Shown piece after piece: positions 1 to 5,240 of a DNA stretch of 5,240 bases. Source of the stretch: Natrialbaceae archaeon B1-Br10_E2g27 (GTDB lineage Archaea; Halobacteriota; Halobacteria; Halobacteriales; Natrialbaceae); assembly GCA_001563885.1 (NCBI GenBank), contig LKMM01000194.1, positions 1 to 5,240 of the forward strand. Reading direction: 5' to 3'. The notes under the pieces were generated by a model, which was not told where the DNA came from, ran no database searches, and worked only from the letters and a program-made list of their open reading frames with translations. The position numbers and the translations under genes were made by a program. Every line of letters begins with the position of its first letter. The first letter of the stretch is position 1.

Positions 1-1911
1 CTCGAGACGGTCACGGTCGTAGACGGCCGTTTCTGGGGCCTCGGCGTGGTCGGGAAAGTGTGCCACTCGAGTCCCAACGAGTGCGTTTCCCTCCCCGTCG
101 TGGCGGATCGTCGGCGTTTCCCCGGGGATCGTCGCCGTCGCCCGTAGGTTGACGAGTTCGATCGATGTCTCGAGTGTGTAGCCGTGGGCGCGTTCGTGGG
201 CCGCCTGAAACCGCTTTTTGACCGTCTCCCTGTCGAGACTGTCGTCGACGGGGACAGTCAACTCGAAGCTCTGGCCGGCATACCGACAGTCAGCGCCACG
301 TTCGACGGTGGCGGCCTCGGGGTCGGAAGCGTCGGCGAGTACGTCCGTACGAAGGTCGTCGTAGACGGCCTCGAGCGTGGCCATATCCGCATCCTCGAGG
401 GAAACGCCGACCGTTCGGACGGCGTCGTAACTCTCGTCGGCTGCAAGCAGGCCATACGCCGAGAGCACGCCCGACGGTCGTGGGACGACCACGCGATCGA
501 TCTCGAGGGCAGACGCGAGCGCGAGCGCGTGCATCGGCCCTGCACCGCCAAACGCAACGAGTGCAAACTCGCGTGGGTCGTAGCCGCGTTCGATTGTCAC
601 GCCTCTGATCGTCCGGGTCATCGTCGCATTTGCCACCCGGTAGACGCCGCGTGCCGCCTCGAGCGCATTCGAGAGGCCAGCCGCCTCGGCCAGTCGCTCG
701 AGGGCCTCGTGGGCAGCTTCGATGTCGAGGGTGAGTTCCCCGCCGAGGGCTGTTTCGGGGCCGATGTAGCCTAACACGACGGCGGCATCCGTGACGGTGG
801 GGTCGGTGCCGCCGCGGCCATAACAGGCGGGGCCAGGATCTGCTCCAGCGGACTGGGGGCCAACCCGGAGCGCACCACCCGAATCGACCCAGGCGATCGA
901 CCCCCCGCCAGCGCCGACGGTCTCGACGTCGACCATCGGCGTTCTGATCGGACGGTTGGCGATTTCGGCGTCGGTCGTCCGTTCTGCCCGCCCCTCACGA
1001 ACGAGGCTGACGTCACTCGAGGTGCCGCCCATATCGAAGGTAACGAGCCCTTTTGTGTCGCGGTCGTCGACAGTTGCACCGGCACCGACGACACCTGCCG
1101 CCGGCCCCGAGAGGACGGTCGTCACGGCCCGTTCCCGGACGGTTTCGGGGTCGGCGATGCCGCCGTTTGCCTGCATAATCTGCGGTCGTGGAAGGCCGAC
1201 GTCTGTGGCTTGCTCGACCAACCGGCCGACGTAGCGGTCGATCGCCGGTCGGACGTAGGCATCGACCGCCGTCGTCGAGGTGCGTTCGTACTCACGAAAC
1301 TCCGCTAATACTTCGTGGGAAGCCGAGACTGGTATCTCGAGGGCCTCACGGAGGATTTCTGCGACGACGCGCTCGTTTTCGGGGTCGACGTAGGAGTGTA
1401 ACAGACAGACTGCGACGGCCTCGGCGTCTGTCTCGTCGATCGTCTCGGCAAGCTCGCCCACTGTCTCAGGATCGACCGCCTGCTCACAGCCGTCGACGGT
1501 CGTTCGTTCCTCGAGTTCAAACCGCAACTGTCGGGCGACGAGTGGCGCTGGCTTTTCGGCGCTGAGATCGTAGAGAGTCGGTCGGTCCTGTCGGCCGATC
1601 TCGAGGACATCACGGAACCCGGCGGTCGTCACGAGCGCCGTTTTCGCCCCGTCGCGCTCGAGCAAGGCGTTGACCGAGACGGTCATGGCGTGGGCAAAGC
1701 CCGCGATCGTTTCGGGCTCGATTCCGGCCCGCTCGCAGGCGGTTTCGATCCCCTCGAGGACGCCGACGTGCTGGGGATCGGTCGTCGGCACCTTCGCCGT
1801 GAGGAGCCGATCGTCGACCGAGAGGGCAACGTCGGTGAACGTGCCGCCAACGTCGACCCCAACCCGGGTGTCGGCACGATCCGGGTCGTCATCCGTCGTT
1901 GCAGTGGTCAT
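1..1911 (-). CDS. hyuA: HyuA-type hydantoinase/5-oxoprolinase subunit A (partial, C-terminus off left edge)
   Basis: The open frame runs 637 codons from ATG at 1911 to the window edge without a stop, so only the C-terminal tail (probably a few dozen residues) is missing. The family (HyuA, 5-oxoprolinase N-half, acetone carboxylase beta) uses ATP to open cyclic amides such as hydantoins or 5-oxoproline, usually with a HyuB partner, in the cytoplasm. ASKHA-type nucleotide-binding motifs are visible: GVDVGGTFTD at residues 18-27 (phosphate 1), SGPAAG at 268-273, DMGGTSSD at 293-300 (phosphate 2) and FGGAGPMHA from 454. Order: Hydant_A_N about 16-195, central Hydantoinase_A about 205-505, C-terminal domain from about 520. 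The start is supported by a short acidic leader before the first motif and a T-run 27-32 bases upstream. Family assignment is secure; the substrate cannot be read from sequence. HyuB, if present, would lie beyond the left edge. Confidence 0.95.
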   Translation of the reverse strand, partial: MTTATTDDDPDRADTRVGVDVGGTFTDVALSVDDRLLTAKVPTTDPQHVGVLEGIETACERAGIEPETIAGFAHAMTVSVNALLERDGAKTALVTTAGFRDVLEIGRQDRPTLYDLSAEKPAPLVARQLRFELEERTTVDGCEQAVDPETVGELAETIDETDAEAVAVCLLHSYVDPENERVVAEILREALEIPVSASHEVLAEFREYERTSTTAVDAYVRPAIDRYVGRLVEQATDVGLPRPQIMQANGGIADPETVRERAVTTVLSGPAAGVVGAGATVDDRDTKGLVTFDMGGTSSDVSLVREGRAERTTDAEIANRPIRTPMVDVETVGAGGGSIAWVDSGGALRVGPQSAGADPGPACYGRGGTDPTVTDAAVVLGYIGPETALGGELTLDIEAAHEALERLAEAAGLSNALEAARGVYRVANATMTRTIRGVTIERGYDPREFALVAFGGAGPMHALALASALEIDRVVVPRPSGVLSAYGLLAADESYDAVRTVGVSLEDADMATLEAVYDDLRTDVLADASDPEAATVERGADCRYAGQSFELTVPVDDSLDRETVKKRFQAAHERAHGYTLETSIELVNLRATATIPGETPTIRHDGEGNALVGTRVAHFPDHAEAPETAVYDRDRLE

Positions 1912-1937
1912 TACGAGGGCGATTTCGTCTGCGGGGC

Positions 1938-1943
1938 AAAAAA
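1938..1943 (-). promoter_or_regulatory. candidate TATA-like element of hyuA
   Basis: On the minus strand this is a run of six T (context ACGTTTTTTGCC), 27-32 bases upstream of the hyuA ATG at 1911. That spacing matches a haloarchaeal TATA box driving a leaderless transcript that starts at or next to the start codon. It is the only AT-rich hexamer close upstream, and no clear Shine-Dalgarno sequence lies before the ATG. It is not a canonical TATA consensus. Confidence 0.45.
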
Positions 1944-2067
1944 CGTGCCCACACCGACTCCGAACCCACCACGACTGCACTGACTCTATGTCCAGTCGCT
2001 CTCAGACAGGCTCCGAGCACTGTCTTCGGTTTCAAGCTGTGCTTGTACACCGATCAACTAGCCTAGG

Positions 2068-2075
2068 TTTAGGTA
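2068..2075 (+). promoter_or_regulatory. candidate TATA-like element of the DUF457/Nudix-eIF2B operon
   Basis: TTTAGGTA lies 25-32 bases upstream of the ATG at 2100, the position expected for a TATA box of a leaderless haloarchaeal transcript. It sits inside a stretch with three TAGG units (2064-2067, 2070-2073, 2074-2077), so the same bases could also be a regulator site. The GG inside the element departs from a normal TATA box. Confidence 0.4.
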
Positions 2076-2099
2076 GGATGAGCAGTCAGGCTATGACCA

Positions 2100-2588
2100 A
2101 TGCATCGAACCGGCCACTACGGCGCATCACTGGTCGCGTACGCGCCAGTTGGCTTTGTCGCAGCCGTCCTGGGCGGACTCGAGCTAGCAGCCGTCGGCGG
2201 CGTCGTTGCAGTCGGGTTATCGATGCTCCCGGATATCGATATGCGACTTCCAGGCGTCGAACACCGGGGAATTACTCACACAGTACACTTTGCGGTCGCC
2301 GTCGGCGGACTCGTCGGACTGGCCGGTTTCATCCTTGGCATCCAGGGCACGCTCGCACACGGGCTCGTCCTCGGTGGCTTTGCGTTCGCCGCTAGCACCA
2401 CCTCGATCGGTGCACATATCGCTGCCGACGCGCTGACGCCGATGGGTGTCGACCCCTTTCTGACTGGCGAACGCGTTTCCTACGAGGTGACTCGAGCGGC
2501 GAACCCGATCGCAAACTACGCACTGTTGGCGCTTGGCGTAATGGCCATCTTCTTGGCCGTCGGAGCCGCAAGCCGGTTGGGTCTCTGA
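2100..2588 (+). CDS. DUF457/YdjM-family membrane-bound metal-dependent hydrolase-like protein
   Basis: This 162-residue protein is mostly hydrophobic and fits the DUF457/YdjM family (LexA-regulated, membrane-bound metal-dependent hydrolase-like), whose substrates are largely unknown. Conserved polar positions are in the expected order: HRTGHYG at residues 2-8, LPDID at 43-47, HRGITHT at 55-61 and HIAADALTPMGV at 106-117. The His and Asp residues of these motifs are likely metal ligands near the membrane face. Membrane segments are likely at about 10-40 (possibly two), 62-82, 87-105 and 138-157. The ATG at 2100 is the first possible start because an in-frame TGA lies at 2094-2096; the gene is probably leaderless. 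It ends 19 bp before the Nudix-eIF2B gene on the same strand, so co-transcription is likely. Family assignment is good; enzymatic activity is inferred. Confidence 0.88.
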   Translation: MHRTGHYGASLVAYAPVGFVAAVLGGLELAAVGGVVAVGLSMLPDIDMRLPGVEHRGITHTVHFAVAVGGLVGLAGFILGIQGTLAHGLVLGGFAFAASTTSIGAHIAADALTPMGVDPFLTGERVSYEVTRAANPIANYALLALGVMAIFLAVGAASRLGL

Positions 2589-2590
2589 TC

Positions 2591-2595
2591 GGTGA
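2591..2595 (+). promoter_or_regulatory. candidate Shine-Dalgarno site for the Nudix-eIF2B gene
   Basis: GGTGA matches part of the haloarchaeal Shine-Dalgarno consensus (GGAGGTGA). It lies in the 19-bp gap after the DUF457 stop, 12 bases before the ATG at 2608. It favours 2608 over the later in-frame ATG at 2653, and internal translation initiation would suit a gene inside an operon. The match is short and the spacing slightly long. Confidence 0.4.
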
Positions 2596-2607
2596 CCGAA
2601 TACATCG

Positions 2608-4035
2608 ATGGCTCCCGAAAACGCTTCCACTCGCGGCGGTCTCGAGTCGACCATGAACGATCGATCGGACACAGCGGGGGCCGGCGAGGCAGATGACAAC
2701 CGGACCCACGTCGTCACTGCCTTCCTGCGCAATCGTGGCAAACTCTTAGTGCTACGCCGAAGCGACGCGGTCGGCACCTACCGTGGCCAGTGGGGTGGCG
2801 TCTCCGGCTTCGCCGAAGGCGATCCCGACGGACAGGTTCGCATCGAGATCCGCGAGGAAACCGGCCTCACCGACGCGGACGTTTCGCTGGTCAGAACCGG
2901 ACGGCCGCTTGCCGTCTCCGACGATGGTGCCCGCGAGTGGGTCGTCCACCCGTATCTGTTCGACGCCGACACTCGAACGATCGACCTGAGTGAGGAACAC
3001 GACGCCACGGCGTGGGTGTCACCGACGGCGATGCTCAGTAGCGTCCACCCCGAGGACGACCGTCCCATCGACGAGACCGTCCCGAAGCTGTGGGCGACCT
3101 ACGAACGGGTCGCACCCACCGTCCGCTCGATCGCCGCCGACGACGACCACGGGGCTGCGTACCTGTCGATCCGGGCCCTCGAGGTCATCCGCGATCGTGC
3201 GGGATTGCTGGTCGCCGAACGCGCCGAGTACGGTACAGATCCAGCCGGCGAGTGTGCGGAACTCGCCGAACTCGCGTCCCGCTTGCTCGAGGTCCGGCCC
3301 GCGATGGCCGTCCTCCGCAATCGAGTGAATCGGTCGATGGCCGAAGCCGCTCAAGATCGTGACACAGACCCCGACGGCGAATTCGGCGCACCAGCCGTCC
3401 TCGAGGCCACACTCGAGGGAATCGATCGCGCCGTCGACGCAGACACCGAGGCCGCGAGGAACGCAGCCGACAGACTCGAGGGCACCATCCTGACGCTCTC
3501 ACGGTCGGGAACGGTCCTCGAGGCACTCGAGGCGGGTGACCCGTCGCGGGTGTACGTCGCCGAATCCCGACCTGCCGGCGAGGGACTCGAGGTGGCCGAA
3601 ACCCTCATCGATGAACTCGACTGTCCAGTTACGGTCCACACCGACGCGGCAGTCCCAGCCGTCATCGCCCGCGAGGGAGTCGACCGACTCGTCGTCGGCG
3701 CGGATACGATCCTCCCTGACGGGCGGGTGGTCAACAAAACTGGCACCCGCAGCGCCGCAATCGCCGCCGCCTACGAAGGTGTCCCCGTGACCGTCGTCGC
3801 CGCCACGGACAAGTGTTCGACCCGCGAGACCGTCAATCTCGAGGCCGGCTCTCAGGAGGCTATCTACGACGGCGACGCCACCCTCGACGTCCTCAATCCA
3901 ACCTTCGACGTGACGCCAGCCGACTGCGTCCACGAAATCGTCACCGAAGACGGCTCGCTCGAGCCAGCTGAGATCAGCGGATTCGTCGAGAGGTTGCGAG
4001 CGCTCGAGGGCTGGGAAACAGCCGACGGACGGTGA
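2608..4035 (+). CDS. Nudix hydrolase / eIF2B alpha-beta-delta-like domain fusion protein
   Basis: This 475-residue protein has two domains. The Nudix domain (about residues 33-155) should bind and cleave a nucleoside-diphosphate-linked substrate. Its box runs from G64 through E70 and R78 to EIREETGL at 80-87, with metal-ligand candidates E80, E83 and E84. The second domain (about 160-470) belongs to the eIF2B alpha/beta/delta, MtnA and ribose-1,5-bisphosphate isomerase superfamily: LSRSGTVLEAL at 297-307, ESRPAGEG at 319-326, GADTILPDG at 364-372, NKTGT at 376-380 and NPTFDVTP near 430. The isomerases' catalytic Asp is present (D366), but Ser (S298) occupies the place of their catalytic Cys. 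The fusion has, to my recollection, been annotated in other haloarchaea without a known role. Met1 is chosen for its Shine-Dalgarno-like site and operon position; Met16 is possible. Sugar-phosphate or nucleotide sensing, or isomerisation, are alternatives. Confidence 0.93.
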   Translation: MAPENASTRGGLESTMNDRSDTAGAGEADDNRTHVVTAFLRNRGKLLVLRRSDAVGTYRGQWGGVSGFAEGDPDGQVRIEIREETGLTDADVSLVRTGRPLAVSDDGAREWVVHPYLFDADTRTIDLSEEHDATAWVSPTAMLSSVHPEDDRPIDETVPKLWATYERVAPTVRSIAADDDHGAAYLSIRALEVIRDRAGLLVAERAEYGTDPAGECAELAELASRLLEVRPAMAVLRNRVNRSMAEAAQDRDTDPDGEFGAPAVLEATLEGIDRAVDADTEAARNAADRLEGTILTLSRSGTVLEALEAGDPSRVYVAESRPAGEGLEVAETLIDELDCPVTVHTDAAVPAVIAREGVDRLVVGADTILPDGRVVNKTGTRSAAIAAAYEGVPVTVVAATDKCSTRETVNLEAGSQEAIYDGDATLDVLNPTFDVTPADCVHEIVTEDGSLEPAEISGFVERLRALEGWETADGR

Positions 4036-4255
4036 GATCGAACCGACCAGTCGACGGTGCCATTCCACGAGCGTCGAAGCGACAGACCAAAACCCCTCGA
4101 ATCCCTCTCTGTCGGTGGCGGCCGTGACGAAGTGTTACCCCCTCCGAGCCCCTTGTGACGAGGGCTTTTCTCCGAGCCGCTTTTGGTGCTGACCACGACA
4201 CCGCCGACCGGCTACTGCCCAAACGCTCAACGGGGAGCGGTCCGTACCGATACGC
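4036..4255. other. intergenic region upstream of the D-2-hydroxyacid dehydrogenase gene
   Basis: These 220 bp hold no convincing gene. Short frames on both strands give Arg/Ser-rich translations with no recognisable motif. The region contains a 9-bp direct repeat (CTCCGAGCC at 4142-4150 and 4170-4178), a weak hairpin with a T-run, and presumably the promoter of the dehydrogenase gene. No clear TATA box lies 25-32 bases before the ATG at 4256, and the purine-rich GGGGAG at 4232-4237 ends 18 bases before it, too far for a usual Shine-Dalgarno site. Confidence 0.75.
4147..4169 (+). terminator. weak hairpin plus T-run, possible terminator of the Nudix-eIF2B operon
   Basis: AGCCC (4147-4151) can pair with GGGCT (4162-4166), a 5-bp stem with a 10-base loop, and the stem runs directly into TTTT (4166-4169). 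A second TTTT follows at 4181-4184. Archaeal termination depends mainly on T-runs, so this pair could end transcription about 110-150 bases after the Nudix-eIF2B stop. The stem is short and may be chance. Confidence 0.3.
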
Positions 4256-5197
4256 ATGTCTATACACCTCGAGTCGTCGATCGATCGCGTCGGCATCCAC
4301 GAATCAGTCGACGCGGTGTTTCCACCCGAAACACTCGAGCGATATCTCTCGGATGTCGCCCCCGAGGTAGCCGTCGTCTCCGACGACGAAATTGCCGACT
4401 GTGACGCCATCGTTACCCTCGAGCACCGTGAGGCGTTGTTCGAGGTCGAGTGGGTCCACTCGATTCAGGCGGGCGTCGATCGCTTCTCTCCCGAAGCGTT
4501 CGAAGGCCACGGCGTCGTCCTCACGAATAGCACGGGGATCCACGACCGGACGATCGGCGAGACCGTTGCGGGCTATCTGCTGTCGTTCTCGCGACGCCTC
4601 CACACGTATGCGGCCAACCAGACCGAGCGCCGATGGGAAAAACCCGACTGGGACGAAGCCTTCACGCTGCCCGGATCGACTGCCTGTGTCCTCGGGACCG
4701 GAACGCTCGGCCGCGGCGTCGCCGACGTGCTCGGCGCACTCGGCGTGACCGTCACCGGCGTCCGTCGATCCGCCGATCCCGTCCCCGGCTTCGAGGACGT
4801 CTACGCCACCGAGGATCGCCTCTATGCCATCGCCGAGGCCGACTTCGTCATCGTCACCTTGCCGCTGACCGAGGCGACACACAACCTGATCGATAGCGAG
4901 GCCTTCGAGGCCATGCGCGAGGACGCTTACTTCGTCAACGTCGGTCGTGGCCCCATCGTCGACGAGCAAGCACTAATCGAGGCCATAGCGTCCGATTCGA
5001 TCGCCGGAGCCGCCCTCGACGTCTTCGAGACCGAACCACTCCCCGAGGAGTCACCCCTGTGGGAGATGGACGAGGTACTCATCACTCCCCACTGTGGCGC
5101 GTTCACTCGAGACTACTTCCGCGACGTCGGCGGAATTGTCGAAAAAAACATCGAGCGACTCGAGGACGGGGAGCCGTTTTATAACCGGATCGTGTAA
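4256..5197 (+). CDS. ddh: D-2-hydroxyacid dehydrogenase, NAD(P)-dependent
   Basis: This complete 313-residue protein belongs to the D-isomer-specific 2-hydroxyacid dehydrogenase family, which reversibly reduces 2-oxoacids to D-2-hydroxyacids in the cytoplasm. The N- and C-terminal parts form the substrate domain. A Rossmann domain spans about 95-285 with GTGTLG at 147-152. The catalytic triad is complete: R231 in NVGRGPIVDE, E260 in the FETEP motif and H279 in TPHCGA. The segment NSTGIH...GETVAGY (about 91-106) and the overall length strongly recall the characterised Haloferax mediterranei enzyme Ddh, from memory rather than a search. Arg170-Arg171-Ser172 after the second Rossmann strand, where NAD-specific relatives usually have Asp, suggests NADP(H) use. 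The ATG at 4256 starts a reading that aligns with that enzyme's N-terminus with a few extra residues. The gene appears to be transcribed alone. The physiological substrate is unknown, and phosphoglycerate or glyoxylate activity cannot be excluded. Confidence 0.95.
   Translation: MSIHLESSIDRVGIHESVDAVFPPETLERYLSDVAPEVAVVSDDEIADCDAIVTLEHREALFEVEWVHSIQAGVDRFSPEAFEGHGVVLTNSTGIHDRTIGETVAGYLLSFSRRLHTYAANQTERRWEKPDWDEAFTLPGSTACVLGTGTLGRGVADVLGALGVTVTGVRRSADPVPGFEDVYATEDRLYAIAEADFVIVTLPLTEATHNLIDSEAFEAMREDAYFVNVGRGPIVDEQALIEAIASDSIAGAALDVFETEPLPEESPLWEMDEVLITPHCGAFTRDYFRDVGGIVEKNIERLEDGEPFYNRIV
5177..5184 (+). promoter_or_regulatory. TATA-like box inside the 3' end of the dehydrogenase gene
   Basis: TTTTATAA is the best TATA-like octamer in the window and lies in the last codons of the dehydrogenase gene. 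If used, transcription would begin near 5208-5212, ahead of a GTG at 5221 that stays open to the window edge. This could be the promoter of a downstream gene, but the bases are also explained as coding sequence, so it is tentative. Confidence 0.2.
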
Positions 5198-5240
5198 GCC
5201 TTCCGCTCTCGCCACCGACTGTGAGCACGTCTCGGTCTAC

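Larger units (their letters stand above)
1912..2099. other. divergent intergenic region between hyuA and the DUF457 gene
   Basis: This 188-bp region separates two divergently transcribed genes and so must hold both promoters. It is less GC-rich than its flanks. It contains an A6/T6 run next to hyuA, a TAGG-rich element next to the plus-strand gene, and a 6-bp inverted repeat (CGACTG at 1972-1977, CAGTCG at 1993-1998) that may be chance. A plus-strand frame crosses it, but its translation is Arg/Ser-rich and basic, unlike the genuine acidic proteins here, so I treat the region as non-coding. Confidence 0.8.

Noticed and set aside
184..774. 196-codon plus-strand frame opposite hyuA
   Set aside because: It lies wholly antisense to the clear HyuA frame and shows no family motif; long antisense frames are common in GC-rich haloarchaeal genes.
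1972..1998. CGACTG/CAGTCG inverted repeat in the divergent intergenic region
   Set aside because: Only 6 bp with a 15-base spacer; expected by chance at this GC content.
1670..2395. 241-codon plus-strand frame across the intergenic region
   Set aside because: It overlaps the hyuA start antisense and the DUF457 gene out of frame. Its translation is Arg/Ser-rich and basic, unlike haloarchaeal proteins, with no recognisable domain.
3499..4068. 189-codon minus-strand frame opposite the eIF2B domain
   Set aside because: Antisense shadow of a frame with strong eIF2B-family motifs; no domain of its own.
4135..4410. Short frames on both strands over the gap and dehydrogenase start
   Set aside because: Ser/Arg-rich translations, overlap with the confident dehydrogenase start and no motif.
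4304..4969. 221-codon minus-strand frame opposite the dehydrogenase
   Set aside because: Its acidic composition arises from mirrored codon bias (GAC/GTC, GAG/CTC). The opposite strand encodes the complete catalytic motifs.
1..5240. CRISPR array, tRNA/rRNA, insertion sequence or att site
   Set aside because: No regularly spaced repeats, cloverleaf or rRNA-like sequence, transposase motif or long terminal inverted repeat was seen on either strand.

Overview
This window looks like haloarchaeal chromosome. It is GC-rich, and the proteins are rich in Asp and Glu and poor in Lys. Two start regions carry TATA-like elements about 27-32 bases upstream of the start codon, the spacing expected of leaderless haloarchaeal transcripts. 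The palindrome CTCGAG is extremely frequent (my hand count is about 35 in 5.2 kb), a bias I associate with Natrialbales-type haloarchaea; the family placement is an inference.

Layout. Positions 1-1911 (minus strand) hold the first 637 codons of a HyuA-type ATP-dependent hydantoinase/oxoprolinase subunit whose C-terminus runs off the left edge. A 188-bp divergent intergenic region (1912-2099) carries candidate promoters for both sides. On the plus strand, 2100-2588 encodes a small DUF457/YdjM-type membrane protein with putative metal ligands. Only 19 bp later, 2608-4035 encodes a two-domain protein: an N-terminal Nudix domain fused to an eIF2B alpha/beta/delta-like (ribose-1,5-bisphosphate isomerase-like) domain. 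These two genes probably form an operon. A 220-bp non-coding gap (4036-4255) with a weak hairpin/T-run and a 9-bp direct repeat precedes 4256-5197, a complete NAD(P)-dependent D-2-hydroxyacid dehydrogenase with all three catalytic residues. The last 43 bp hold no supportable gene.

Function. The genes look like ordinary metabolic genes and do not form an obvious single pathway. HyuA would open a cyclic amide using ATP, probably with a HyuB partner outside the window. The dehydrogenase would interconvert a 2-oxoacid and a D-2-hydroxyacid, and its cofactor loop hints at NADP(H). The Nudix-eIF2B fusion is the most unusual item. Its isomerase-like half keeps the conserved Asp but has Ser where the isomerase family has its catalytic Cys, so a sugar-phosphate binding or regulatory role is at least as likely as isomerisation. 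I found no CRISPR array, tRNA, rRNA, insertion sequence or clear novel defence or mobile system.
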